A stretch of 20,903 bases of DNA from Anaerolineae bacterium (GCA_027036755.1 JALWDV010000802.1:1-20903); one strand, 5' to 3'; numbered from the stretch's first letter, positions 6,802-14,880 are shown. Translations and numbers: made by a program. The notes: generated from the letters alone by a model not told the origin.

Positions 6802-6952
6802 GGATGCACTGCAAAAAGGTTTCTCAACACGGAGACACGGAGGACACGGAGAAAATAGTGGTAGTTCACAGAGGAATTCCTCTCCAAGTCTCACCTTTTT
6901 CTTCGTCCGTGCGCTCTGCGCCTCCGTGTTGAAGGTTTTTTCAGTACAGCCA
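6802..6952 (+). mobile_element. MITE-like element A, copy 1 (about 145-150 bp)
   Basis: This is near-identical to 16530-16674 in the same orientation. The left end (TGGATGCACTGCAAAAA) and the reverse complement of the right end (TGGCTGTACTGAAAAAA) form imperfect terminal inverted repeats. Inside, CACGGAG words on the left face CTCCGTG words on the right, giving a long fold-back. It encodes nothing, so it would need a transposase in trans. I saw no clear target duplication. Confidence 0.75.
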
Positions 6953-6981
6953 AAGATGGTTTTGAATGAGAATGAACCATG
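6952..6981 (+). repeat. 30-bp repeat, inverted copy at 20767-20796
   Basis: The stretch starting AAAGATGG and ending GAATGAACCATG matches the reverse complement of 20767-20796 with one difference in 30. It abuts the right end of MITE-like element A. Confidence 0.8.
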
Positions 6982-7000
6982 CCAAATAATCCATTCATTA

Positions 7001-7029
7001 CCGGGGCGCTTCGCGCCCGCCGCCAGCGC
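7001..7029 (-). repeat. 29-bp exact inverted copy of 15022-15050
   Basis: CCGGGGCGCTTCGCGCCCGC and the following nine bases are the exact reverse complement of 15022-15050. After it, 7035-7085 is a 'cttcgtgtcttcgtgg' stretch resembling half of the CACGGAG-type fold-backs. Confidence 0.8.
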
Positions 7030-7263
7030 TCTAAACCTTATCTTTTTCCTTCGCGCCTTTGTATCTTCGTGTCTTCGTGGCCTTTTTTCAGGAAAGTTAA
7101 CCTCAGAAGTTACGGATATCTGCCGAACTCGCGTTGCCAACGGCAAATTTCACGGATGGATATGAGGTTGAGGCGGAAGGACGCTGGGGGCGGTTCGATT
7201 AGAGGAAAATGAGGAAAAACTCAGAGAGTCATGGTAAACTCGGAGCGTATTTGTCTCCTTAAT

Positions 7264-7290
7264 GTAACTGCTAAAGTCGTTTTCGATTGA
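7264..7290 (+). mobile_element. Left-end fragment of MITE-like element B
   Basis: GTAACTGCTAAAGTCG and the next eleven bases match the left end of the element at 14707-14733 with two differences, including the full 11-bp terminal inverted repeat. Similarity stops at about 7290, so this is an end fragment or a deleted copy. It lies 157 bases upstream of the binding-protein gene. Confidence 0.6.
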
Positions 7291-7446
7291 AGAGAGCTTA
7301 TTCTCAATGCAGGTGACACGAGCAATGGCTCGCCGATGCCGATGAAAGACGAGGACACGGATTGACACGGCCTTCGGTCACAGATTTTTTGAATTATCCG
7401 TGTTTTTCTGTGTTCATCCGTGTTCTATTTTCAAAGCAGTCGAACC

Positions 7447-8754
7447 ATGAAGCGACCCCGCCATTTTCATTCACCCTTGCTCATTGCCGTCCTGCTCGGC
7501 GTTCTGCTGCTGGCGGCCTGCGCGCCCACTGCAAAAAGGCCCGTCGAACCATCGCAGAAGACGCCCGCCAAACCCTACGAGGGCACAGAGCTGACGTTGG
7601 CTTCCATGACCGACCAGTATGTCACCGCCTTCCGCTATCTTATCCCCAAATTCGAGGAGAAAACCGGCGTCAGGATCGTCCTGGATGAGCTGGGCTACGT
7701 CGATCTGTATTCGAAGCTGACCGCCGATTTCGTGGCCCACACCGGCAATTACGACCTGATGACGGTGGACATCGTGTGGACGGGCGAATACGCACAGAAC
7801 AAATACACCCTGCCCCTGGATGACTTCATGGCCCGAGACAAGGCGGCCCTGGCCCTGGATGACATCATGCCCGTGGCCTGGACTCTGGGCGAATGGGAAG
7901 ACGCGCACTGGGCGTATCCCCTGGCTGGATACGCCAACGTCCTCAACTATCGCAAGGATGTGTTGGACGAAGCGGGCCTGGAGCCGCCCAGGACCCAGGA
8001 AGAACTGCTGGCATACGCCCGGAAGCTGACCGATAAGGACAAAGGGTTCTATGGCGTCGCTCTGCTGGGAGCCAAAGGCCCGCCCGCAGCCCAGGATTAC
8101 ATGGCCTTCGTGCAGCAGCATGGCGGCGGCATCCTGGACGCGGACGGCAATATCGCCATCAACACGCCCGAGAACGTGGAGATACTGAAATTCTTCGGAG
8201 AGCTGTTCGAATACGCGCCGCCCGGAGCCACCGACTACTGGTGGGATCAACGGGAGACCGCGTTCCGCTCGGGCAAAGTGGCCATGATGGAAGGCTGGAG
8301 CATCGCCCGCGCCGGCTACGAAAACCCCGAAATCTCCTCGGTGGTGGGCAAAGTGGATATCGCCCTGGCTCCTGTCGAGGGGATGAAGCCAAAATATGGT
8401 TTCGGCGGCTGGGGCATTGGCATCAACGCCGATTCAAAACACGCGGAGGCAGCGTGGGCATTCATCAAATGGCTGAGCTCGCCCGAGATCCAGAAGGAAT
8501 GGATTCGCCATGACGGCGCGCCCATCCGCCGCAGCACCCTGGAAGACCCAGAACTGAATGAGGCATACCCCTGGTTTCCCATCCTGCTGGAATCCTTCGA
8601 GAAGGGCGACGGCGACTATCGCCCCCGCATCCCCCAGTATAGCATCATCCAGGATGCGCTGGGCGTGGCGGTGAACGCCTATCTGGTGGGCGAAATGGGT
8701 GCGCAGGAGGCGTTGGATCAGGCCCAGGCCCGGGTCGAAGAAAACATGAGGTAA
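7447..8754 (+). CDS. Carbohydrate ABC transporter substrate-binding lipoprotein (family 1)
   Basis: A 435-residue extracellular solute-binding protein that should capture a sugar or oligosaccharide outside the membrane and hand it to the two permeases downstream. It starts with a lipoprotein signal peptide: basic MKRPR, a hydrophobic core at 11-22 and the lipobox LAAC with Cys25 as the lipidation site. The mature N-terminus ELTLASMTDQYVTAFRYLIPKFEEKTG is typical of SBP_bac_1, as are NYDLMTVDIVWTGEYA (101-116) and LPLDDF (122-127), and the FGGWGIGINADSKHAEAAWAFIKWLSS block near the C-terminal third. The frame opens at 7420, but only the ATG at 7447 places the signal peptide correctly. It is first in a three-gene operon. 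The ligand cannot be read from the sequence. Confidence 0.9.
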   Translation: MKRPRHFHSPLLIAVLLGVLLLAACAPTAKRPVEPSQKTPAKPYEGTELTLASMTDQYVTAFRYLIPKFEEKTGVRIVLDELGYVDLYSKLTADFVAHTGNYDLMTVDIVWTGEYAQNKYTLPLDDFMARDKAALALDDIMPVAWTLGEWEDAHWAYPLAGYANVLNYRKDVLDEAGLEPPRTQEELLAYARKLTDKDKGFYGVALLGAKGPPAAQDYMAFVQQHGGGILDADGNIAINTPENVEILKFFGELFEYAPPGATDYWWDQRETAFRSGKVAMMEGWSIARAGYENPEISSVVGKVDIALAPVEGMKPKYGFGGWGIGINADSKHAEAAWAFIKWLSSPEIQKEWIRHDGAPIRRSTLEDPELNEAYPWFPILLESFEKGDGDYRPRIPQYSIIQDALGVAVNAYLVGEMGAQEALDQAQARVEENMR

Positions 8755-8773
8755 TCGAGGTCGTCATCCCCCT

Positions 8774-9670
8774 ATGCGCTCACGATTCAAACGCTCGATT
8801 TTCTTCGTCGAGAAACATTATCTTCTTTTGTTGGCGCCGCTGTTGGTTTTCGTAGCCGCCATCGCCCTCTATCCCCTGCTTTTCTCCTTCTACATCAGCT
8901 TCTTCAAATACCGCCTGACCGATCCCAATCAGGCGCGCACCTTTTTGGGACTGGCCAACTACATTAACGCGTTCCACGACAAGACCGTCGTCACCGCTAT
9001 CCGCAACACCTTTGTCTTTGTCGCCGGAACCGTAAGCATCGAGTTGGTTTTGGGACTGGGGCTGGCCCTGCTTTTTTCGGGCAAAAGCCGGGGTATGCGC
9101 GTGATGCGCTCCTTTCTCATCATTCCCATGGCGCTGCCCTCGCTGGTGGTGGGCCTGGTGTGGAAATCCCTCTACAATGTGGATTTTGGCGTGATTCCCT
9201 ACTATCTCAAACAGTTGGGCCTGGACATGGGCCGCGGGCCCCTGGGCGAGATCAAACTGGCCATGCCCGCGGTCATCCTTATCGATATCTGGCAATGGAC
9301 GCCCCTGGTGATGATCATCTTTCTGGCCGGGCTCAAGAGCCTGCCCCGCGAGCCTTACGAGGCGGCCCGGGTGGATGGGGCCAGCCGCTGGCAGAGCTTT
9401 TGGCGCATCACCCTGCCCTTGCTCAAACCCACCATCCTCATCGTGCTGTTGCTGCGCACCATGCAGGGCTTCAAGGTTTTCGACATCATCTACGCCGCTA
9501 CGGGCGGCGGGCCCGGCACAGCCACCACCGTGCTCAACTATCACATCTACACCGTGGGCATGGTCTTTTTCAAGATGGGCTACGCGGCCGCGCTGGCCAA
9601 CATCCTGCTGATCATCGTCGCGGTTCTGGCCGTCCTTTACATCATCGTCCTCCAGCGCCAACAAATCTGA
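8774..9670 (+). CDS. Sugar ABC transporter permease (MalF/UgpA type)
   Basis: A 298-residue inner-membrane protein with six predicted helices and the binding-protein-dependent transport fold. The EAA loop that contacts the ATPase is at about 196-217: EAARVDGASRWQSFWRITLP, a near-perfect family match. The conserved ATGGGPGTAT segment (241-251) before the last helices is typical of MalF-like sugar permeases. ATG starts 19 bases after the binding-protein stop. GAGG at 8757-8760 is the only weak ribosome-binding candidate and is rather distant. It should pair with the 9708-10535 permease as a heterodimer. Confidence 0.93.
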   Translation: MRSRFKRSIFFVEKHYLLLLAPLLVFVAAIALYPLLFSFYISFFKYRLTDPNQARTFLGLANYINAFHDKTVVTAIRNTFVFVAGTVSIELVLGLGLALLFSGKSRGMRVMRSFLIIPMALPSLVVGLVWKSLYNVDFGVIPYYLKQLGLDMGRGPLGEIKLAMPAVILIDIWQWTPLVMIIFLAGLKSLPREPYEAARVDGASRWQSFWRITLPLLKPTILIVLLLRTMQGFKVFDIIYAATGGGPGTATTVLNYHIYTVGMVFFKMGYAAALANILLIIVAVLAVLYIIVLQRQQI

Positions 9671-9707
9671 CGATTCGTTTCGGTCCTCTCTTCATCGGCT
9701 ATTCGCC

Positions 9708-10535
9708 ATGCACCCATCCAGACTCGAAAAAGCCATCCGGTCAATGCTCATCATCCTGGCGCTTCTCTTTTTCATGCTTCCCGTCTACTGGCTGATGACC
9801 ACCGCTTTCAAATTCGGGCGGGATGCGTTCGCCATTCCCCCAAAATGGCTGCTGTTCGACTTCACCTTCAAGAACTTCCAGGATATCTGGGAAAACTCGC
9901 AAACGCCCCGTTATCTCCTCAACAGCATCATCGTCTCCGCCGGAGCCACCCTCCTCTCCCTGTTGTTGGGCGTGCCCGCGGGCTACGCCATCGCCCGCAG
10001 CAAATCGGCCATCATCAACGCCAGCGCCTACTTCTTCCTACTGCTGCTCATGATCCCGCCCATCGCCATGCTCATCCCCTTCTATCTGGTGATGCGAAAC
10101 CTGCACCTGCTGGGCGGCTACGCCGCGCTCATCATCCTGGACGCGATTTTCGACGCGGCTTTTGTGGCGTGGATGATGCGCAGTTACTTTCAGGACGCGC
10201 CCCGGGAAATGGAGGAGGCGGCCCTGGTGGATGGCGCATCGCCCCTGCGCGCCTTTCTCAGCATCGCCCTGCCCCACTCTCTCCCCGGCGTCGCGGCCTC
10301 GGCCCTCTACTGCATCATCTTCTCCTGGAACGATTTTCTCTTCGCCCTGATGCTCACCTCGCCCAGGACCAAGACCATTCCTCTGGGCATTATGGCCAGC
10401 TTCAGCTCGGTGGAGATAAATTGGGGCGAGATGGCCGCCATGTCCCTCATCGCCATCACGCCTGCGCTCATCATCGCCCTGTTCCTCAATCGCTATTTCG
10501 TGCAGGGGCTGACCATGGGGAGCGCCAGGGGGTGA
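9708..10535 (+). CDS. Sugar ABC transporter permease (MalG/UgpE type)
   Basis: A 275-residue membrane protein of the MalG-like permease family, partner of the upstream permease. It has about six helices. The EAA loop is EEAALVDGASPLRAFLSIAL (169-188) and the C-terminal signature is NRYFVQGLTMGSARG (261-275), matching the usual RYFVxGLTxGxxKG tail. It starts 37 bases after the previous stop with no clear Shine-Dalgarno sequence. No ATP-binding subunit follows within the window, so the importer must borrow an ATPase encoded elsewhere, as MsmX/UgpC-type multitask ATPases do in other bacteria. No regulator or glycoside hydrolase is adjacent to hint at the sugar. Confidence 0.93.
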   Translation: MHPSRLEKAIRSMLIILALLFFMLPVYWLMTTAFKFGRDAFAIPPKWLLFDFTFKNFQDIWENSQTPRYLLNSIIVSAGATLLSLLLGVPAGYAIARSKSAIINASAYFFLLLLMIPPIAMLIPFYLVMRNLHLLGGYAALIILDAIFDAAFVAWMMRSYFQDAPREMEEAALVDGASPLRAFLSIALPHSLPGVAASALYCIIFSWNDFLFALMLTSPRTKTIPLGIMASFSSVEINWGEMAAMSLIAITPALIIALFLNRYFVQGLTMGSARG

Positions 10536-10706
10536 CGTCGTCGTTTCGCCTCCGACTTTCATCTCGAGATTCCGCGGGCTTCGTAACTATTAAGTGAGCG
10601 TCTGAAAATTACTTCCCTTTTTCCGAGGTTTTCGCATCTGCGAGAGAAGGCCCCCCTCAGTCCCCCGCAAGTGGGGGGGATGTCATCCTCGCCTGAAAAA
10701 ATCCTC

Positions 10707-10761
10707 TGCAAACCAACGGCTCCCTCCCCTGCAAAGGAGCGGAGCGACTGGCGGGAGAGGG
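10707..10761 (+). repeat. Dispersed repeat, inverted copy of 3-57
   Basis: This is the same 55-bp unit as at the left edge of the window in opposite orientation, with three differences. The 10536-11149 spacer (614 bases) contains this unit, a C-rich run at about 10648-10680 and MITE-like element B copy 1. No gene is visible. Confidence 0.75.
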
Positions 10762-10816
10762 CCGGGGAGGGGACGAAGCTCTGGCGGCCCGGCAGGGAAG
10801 GGAAACTAATTTCTGG

Positions 10817-10990
10817 ACGTGCACTAAGGTGGTTTTCGCTTGAATTAACCTGACAGGTTCCTTTGGCAACGATTCAGAGCCTTGCACGCTTGGTTGCTGG
10901 CTGAAAATCGCACATCCTGCCGTTAGGGTTACGAGAACCTGTCAGGTTTGAGTGGGAAAAGATAACCAACTGGCATACGGTGGCAGTTAC
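10817..10990 (+). mobile_element. MITE-like element B, copy 1 (decayed left end)
   Basis: This aligns without gaps to 14707-14880 (constant offset 3890); from 10824 to 10990 I count about 15 differences in 167 bases. It keeps the subterminal inverted pair AACCTGACAGGTTC (10847-10860) and GAACCTGTCAGGTT (10935-10948) and a right end GGCAGTTAC. Its left terminal repeat is lost (ACGTGCACTAA) and no target duplication is left, so this copy is older than the one at 14707. Confidence 0.8.
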
Positions 10991-11149
10991 CGGGCTTCTG
11001 AAAAGGGAGTGGGGCGAGATCATCTCATTCTGGACGAAAAGATGACAAAGGGAGTACAATAAGGAAAAAGAGCGGCGCGTTTACAAGCCGCCCGCTCATC
11101 AAGACCCCATAAAAGTCAAAAAATACACCCTGGAGGAATTCAAGTTACT

Positions 11150-12037
11150 ATGCAAGCAACAACCGGCACTTTCACCGTAAAATCTGGCCTGGCGGAGATG
11201 CTCAAGGGCGGCGTGATCATGGATGTGACCAACGCCGAGCAGGCCCGCATCGCCGAAGAGGCTGGCGCGGTGGCGGTCATGGCTCTGGAACGCGTGCCCG
11301 CTGACATCCGGGCCGAAGGCGGCGTGGCTCGCATGAGCGACCCCGAGAAAATCCTGGAGATCATGGACGCCGTGACCATTCCCGTCATGGCCAAGGTTCG
11401 GATTGGCCATTTCGTCGAGGCGCAGATACTGGAATATCTGGGCGTGGACTTCATCGACGAGAGCGAGGTGCTGACCCCGGCCGACGAGGAAAACCACATC
11501 AACAAATGGGATTTCAAAGTTCCCTTTGTGTGCGGCTGCCGCAATCTGGGCGAGGCCCTGCGGCGCATCAACGAAGGCGCAGCCATGATCCGCACCAAGG
11601 GCGAGGCTGGCACCGGCGACGTGGTGGAGGCCGTGCGCCACGCCCGCACCGTGCTGGGCGCTATCCGCCAATTGCAAACCATGGCTCCCGAGGAGATGTT
11701 CACCTTCGCCAAGAACATCGGCGCGCCTTATCAGTTGGTGAAGATGACCGCTGAGATGGGCCGCTTGCCCGTGGTCAACTTTGCAGCGGGCGGCATCGCC
11801 ACGCCCGCAGACGCAGCCTTGATGATGCAATTGGGCGTGGATGGCGTTTTCGTTGGCTCTGGCATCTTCAAGAGCGGCAATCCCGCCAAGCGGGCCGCGG
11901 CCATCGTCAAGGCCGTCACCCATTACACCGACGCGGGCATCCTGGCCGAGGTTAGCCGCAATTTGGGCGAGCCCATGGTCGGGCGCACCGTTGAATCGAT
12001 GGCCGAAGAGGAAAAGATAGCGCATCGAGGCTGGTAA
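11150..12037 (+). CDS. pdxS: Pyridoxal 5'-phosphate synthase, lyase subunit PdxS
   Basis: A 295-residue (beta/alpha)8 enzyme, the usual family length. It condenses ribose 5-phosphate, glyceraldehyde 3-phosphate and ammonia into pyridoxal phosphate (DXP-independent vitamin B6 route). Catalytic residues are present: Asp25 in VIMDV, Lys82 in MAKVRIGH (imine with ribose 5-phosphate) and Lys150 in IRTKGEAGTGD, which also holds the phosphate-binding glycines. The ammonia-supplying glutaminase PdxT, often adjacent, is not in the window. The ATG is followed by the expected N-terminus; GGAGG lies about 13 bases upstream, longer than usual spacing. A weak -10 (TACAAT, near 11054) is the only promoter hint. 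A hairpin with a T-run follows the stop. Confidence 0.97.
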   Translation: MQATTGTFTVKSGLAEMLKGGVIMDVTNAEQARIAEEAGAVAVMALERVPADIRAEGGVARMSDPEKILEIMDAVTIPVMAKVRIGHFVEAQILEYLGVDFIDESEVLTPADEENHINKWDFKVPFVCGCRNLGEALRRINEGAAMIRTKGEAGTGDVVEAVRHARTVLGAIRQLQTMAPEEMFTFAKNIGAPYQLVKMTAEMGRLPVVNFAAGGIATPADAALMMQLGVDGVFVGSGIFKSGNPAKRAAAIVKAVTHYTDAGILAEVSRNLGEPMVGRTVESMAEEEKIAHRGW

Positions 12038-12045
12038 CGCCGCCC

Positions 12046-12103
12046 GGGAACGGGGTTAGCTTTGGGCTCGCCTTCCGATTCCTGCTGATCCCGTTCCCTT
12101 TTT
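12046..12103 (+). terminator. Probable terminator of pdxS
   Basis: A perfect 9-bp inverted repeat, GGGAACGGG (12046-12054) and CCCGTTCCC (12090-12098), is followed by five T (12099-12103). The 35-base loop is long for an intrinsic terminator. It separates pdxS from the small membrane-protein gene. Confidence 0.6.
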
Positions 12104-12121
12104 CACCCCAATGAGGAGCTT

Positions 12122-12487
12122 ATGAAATCTCTGTTGATTCGATGGGCCATCATTGCTGTGGCCGTATGGTTGACCGCTCTGATCATGCCGGGCATGAGCA
12201 TCGAGGGCGGCATCCAGGGCATCCTGCTGGTTTCTCTGGTTTTTGGCTTGATCAACGCCATCATCAAGCCCATCGTCAAACTGCTCACCTGCCCGTTGGT
12301 CATCCTCACGCTGGGATTGTTCATTTTGGTCATCAATACCCTGATGTTGATGTTGACCGCTGCTTTTCTGCCCCAATATCTGCATATCGAGGGGGCATTG
12401 GGCGGCTTTTTCACTGCATTTTTCGCCAGCATCATCATCAGTATCATCACGGTGGCCATCGACTTCGTCATCCCCGACGTCGATTGA
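12122..12487 (+). CDS. Small four-helix membrane protein, phage holin family 4 (Phage_holin_4_2 type)
   Basis: A 121-residue protein that is almost all membrane: helices near 5-22, 32-49, 57-80 and 92-115. The layout and the blocks VWLTALIMPGMSIEG (15-29), GLINAIIKPIVKLLTCPLVILTLG (42-65) and the ending DFVIPDVD match the widespread PF04020 family. Despite the family name, most chromosomal members are not phage holins, and their function is unknown; nothing here indicates a prophage. The start is ATG with GAGGAG directly upstream (short spacing). It may be its own unit after the pdxS terminator. Confidence 0.85.
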   Translation: MKSLLIRWAIIAVAVWLTALIMPGMSIEGGIQGILLVSLVFGLINAIIKPIVKLLTCPLVILTLGLFILVINTLMLMLTAAFLPQYLHIEGALGGFFTAFFASIIISIITVAIDFVIPDVD

Positions 12488-12533
12488 CTGGCGGCAACGC
12501 TCGTTGATTGATGAACCGTAGTCGTTGGATGGT

Positions 12534-12688
12534 TAGGCGCTTAGCGCGTCGAGATCGAGAAAAAGTTATTGATCTTTGTAGCAAGTCGCAGGTAGCAGGT
12601 GGCAGGTTGCAGGTTCAGCGCTGTCGGCGTAATCACGTTGCACCTGCTACTTGCCACTTGCGACCTGCTCCGCAGGGGCCGCATCTTC
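12534..12688 (-). repeat. 155-bp dispersed repeat, inverted copy of 1182-1336
   Basis: This is the partner of the repeat between rfbD and udk, of the same length and in opposite orientation. The 12488-12893 spacer (406 bases) also has the palindrome at 12735-12755 and a 'gaaaaatccgcgaaaatctg' stretch near 12860. No gene is visible. Confidence 0.85.
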
Positions 12689-12734
12689 TGAGCACAGTCT
12701 CGGACGACGCGTAGCTGCTTGCGCTTGCGTCCAG

Positions 12735-12755
12735 CCGGATTCGCAATCCGGCGGG
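12735..12755. repeat. 21-bp palindromic repeat, exact copy of 3912-3932
   Basis: CCGGATT-CGC-AATCCGG folds into a 7-bp stem and is followed by CGGG in both copies. It is REP-like. Confidence 0.7.
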
Positions 12756-12893
12756 TTCGACGGGAAAAGTGCGTCGGATCGCACGTCCGGCGCGGCGCAG
12801 TATCAAAGCAAACCATACAATCATTTGGGCCTTCGTGCAGTAGTTGCCTTTTTCAATCAGAAAAATCCGCGAAAATCTGTCGAATCCGCGTTA

Positions 12894-14606
12894 TCAGCGG
12901 CGAATCTTATGGGCAGATGACTCGAAGCGATAGGCCCAGGCGGGATCGCAGACGCCGCAGGTGAGGCAATTGGCGCTGTCGGGCGGACAATGGGGGCCCA
13001 GGCGGGCTTTTTGCGCCAGCCGCCATTCCGCGCGGAAGAAGTTTTCCTTGACCCCGCTGGCTACGATCTGCCAGGGCATGGGGGCTTTTGGCGGCAGTGG
13101 GCCCAGGAATTCATCGCGCGTCAGGCCGTGGCGCTCCATGGTCGCCCAGAAATCCCGCACGCTGAGACGGGGAATATCCAGCAGCACCTGGGCCAGACGG
13201 CGGTCGCCCCGGGCCAACACGCCCTGCACTTCGGCCCAGGCGGGAGAATCGGCCCGCACCGCGATCTTGTGCCGCCCCAGCTTGCGCATGATGAAGGATT
13301 GGCGCTTCTTCAGGGTGCGGGCGTCGGTCATGGGCATCCACTGGAAGGGCGTGTGGGCTTTGGGCACGAAGGGGGTGGCGTTCATGGCGATGCGGCGTTT
13401 GAATAGCTTGCGGGCTTTGAGGGTGAAGGCCACCAGCTCCTCAATGTCCTCCTGCTCTTCGGTGGGATGTCCGATCATGAAATAGAATTTGATCTGGGGG
13501 AAATCCAGCTCCGCGGCCAGGGCTACGGCCTCCAGCAATTGCTCTTCGGTCTGGGTTTTGGCGATGACGTCTCGCAGGCGGGCGGAGCCGGCTTCGGGCG
13601 CGATGGTGAGGGTCTGCGCGCCGCTGGCCCGCAGCGCGGTCACCAGGGGGCGAGAGATGGGATCGACGCGCATGGATGAGGCGCTGAGTCGGGCGCCCAT
13701 ATCCACCAGGGCCGGAGCCAGTTCGTCGATCTGGGAATGATCGGAGACGGCCGCGGAGATGAGGCCGATGCGGTCGGTGTGCTTCAGCCCCTCCCGCGCC
13801 CAGTCCAGCAGCAGGGCCATGGGCAGTTCGCGGGGCGGGCGATAGACGTAGCCCGCCAGGCAAAATCGGCAGCCGCGACCACAGCCGCGGGCGATCTCCA
13901 TCAGGTGCATCCCGCGAAATTCGGTCTGTTGGGTGTAGAGGCTGCTGATGGGGGGATGTTTGCTCTGATCGCGCACCCACAAGCGCTGTATCTGCACCCG
14001 GTCGGGCCCCTGTTCGGCCAGGGGGGGGATCAGTTGGGGAACGTAAACCCCGGGCATCTGACTCAGCTCGGCCAGCAGTTGCGCCCGCGGCCCGTGGATG
14101 GCCTGCCGGAACAGATCCATCAGGTCGGCGGCGATCTCTTCGCCCTCGCCGATGACGATGGCGTCGAAGATGGGGGCCATGGGCTCGGGGTTCATGGTCA
14201 CGCCGGGGCCGCCGGCGATGAGCAGGGGCCAGGATTCGTCTCGATCTCGGGCCAGGGGCGGCACGCCCGCCTGCCGTAGCATCTCCACCACGTTGAAGAA
14301 GTCCATTTCGTAGGAGATGGTGAAGGCCCAAACATCCACCTCACCCACCCGTCGCCCCGATTCCAGGGTCAGCAGCGGGCGGCGGGCCTCGTAGCCGCCT
14401 TTATCCCAGAAGACGCGCTCGCAGACCACGTCGGGCGAGGCGTTGAAGAGCCGATAGAGGGTCTGCAACGCCAGGGAGCTCATGCCCACGTAGTAGGTGT
14501 TGGGAAAGGCCAGGGCCATGGTCAGGCGACCGCCCCAGTCTTTGTAGATTGCGCCCGTTTCGTCATCCAGCAGGGATTGTTGTTGGGCTCGTATTTTCCA
14601 GGTCAT
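12894..14606 (-). CDS. B12-binding-domain radical SAM protein, TIGR03960-like
   Basis: A 570-residue radical SAM enzyme. The N-terminal part (about 28-165) resembles a degenerate cobalamin-binding/Rossmann domain, including GGPGVTMNPEPMAPIFDAIVIG (132-153). The cluster motif is ARGCGRGCRFCLAGYVYRPP, with Cys242, Cys246 and Cys249 (CxxxCxxC) binding a 4Fe-4S cluster and S-adenosylmethionine. The radical SAM barrel continues to about residue 420. The C-terminus has four more cysteines, C540, C547, C550 and C553 (CxxCGVC ending), suggesting a second metal site. The reaction of this family is unknown to me. The frame is open to 14816, but the extra N-terminus would translate the MITE-like element B; the ATG at 14606 fits homologues. 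No B12 or tRNA-modification gene is adjacent. Confidence 0.88.
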   Translation of the reverse strand: MTWKIRAQQQSLLDDETGAIYKDWGGRLTMALAFPNTYYVGMSSLALQTLYRLFNASPDVVCERVFWDKGGYEARRPLLTLESGRRVGEVDVWAFTISYEMDFFNVVEMLRQAGVPPLARDRDESWPLLIAGGPGVTMNPEPMAPIFDAIVIGEGEEIAADLMDLFRQAIHGPRAQLLAELSQMPGVYVPQLIPPLAEQGPDRVQIQRLWVRDQSKHPPISSLYTQQTEFRGMHLMEIARGCGRGCRFCLAGYVYRPPRELPMALLLDWAREGLKHTDRIGLISAAVSDHSQIDELAPALVDMGARLSASSMRVDPISRPLVTALRASGAQTLTIAPEAGSARLRDVIAKTQTEEQLLEAVALAAELDFPQIKFYFMIGHPTEEQEDIEELVAFTLKARKLFKRRIAMNATPFVPKAHTPFQWMPMTDARTLKKRQSFIMRKLGRHKIAVRADSPAWAEVQGVLARGDRRLAQVLLDIPRLSVRDFWATMERHGLTRDEFLGPLPPKAPMPWQIVASGVKENFFRAEWRLAQKARLGPHCPPDSANCLTCGVCDPAWAYRFESSAHKIRR

Positions 14607-14661
14607 GGTGTGAGGATGCGTGGGGATTGGATGGAGATGAAGGACGGAGCGTCCGCGCGTC

Positions 14662-14670
14662 ATTCTATCA
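14662..14670 (-). promoter_or_regulatory. Possible extended -10 promoter of the radical SAM gene
   Basis: The minus strand reads TGATAGAAT (14670-14662), a TGn-extended -10, about 55 bases upstream of the ATG. There is no good -35. The same TGATAGAATGA word lies upstream of the ATPase gene. It sits between the gene and the MITE-like element, so the insertion did not remove it. Confidence 0.35.
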
Positions 14671-14706
14671 GAATTGTCTTGGAACGACGAGTTTGAATGA
14701 ATGTTC

Positions 14707-14880
14707 GTAACTGCTAAGGTCGTTTTCGCTTGAACTAACCTGACAGGTTCCTTTGGCAGCGATTCAGAGCCTTGCACGCTTCGTTGCTGGCTGAAAAGCG
14801 CACATCTTACCGCCAAGATTACGAGAACCTGTCAGGTTTGAGTGGAAAAAGACAACCAACTGGCATACGTTAGCAGTTAC
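14707..14880 (+). mobile_element. MITE-like element B, copy 2: intact, with 8-bp target duplication
   Basis: A 174-bp non-coding element. The ends are perfect 11-bp inverted repeats, GTAACTGCTAA (14707-14717) and TTAGCAGTTAC (14870-14880). It is flanked by an exact 8-bp direct repeat GAATGTTC (14699-14706 and 14881-14888), as expected of a target-site duplication. A second inverted pair of 14 bp, itself nearly palindromic (AACCTGACAGGTTC, 14737-14750; GAACCTGTCAGGTT, 14825-14838), lies inside. It has no open frame of its own and so would depend on a transposase in trans. It lies 101 bases upstream of the radical SAM start. Confidence 0.88.

Noticed and set aside
6743..7165. 140-codon plus-strand frame and the overlapping minus-strand frame at 6775-7146
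   Set aside because: Both run through MITE-like element A and other repeats, and neither has a domain or ribosome-binding site.
11099..12025. Long minus-strand reading frame opposite pdxS (308 codons)
   Set aside because: It is a codon-bias shadow of pdxS, rich in His, Gly and Ala, with no recognisable domain. The same holds for 15490-16545, 8780-9664 and 18166-19377 opposite other real genes.
12122..12487. Holin-family gene as evidence for a prophage
   Set aside because: No phage structural, lysis or integrase genes are near. This family is mostly chromosomal and of unknown function.
14607..14816. N-terminal extension of the radical SAM frame
   Set aside because: It would translate the MITE-like element and the probable promoter; the family N-terminus begins at 14606.
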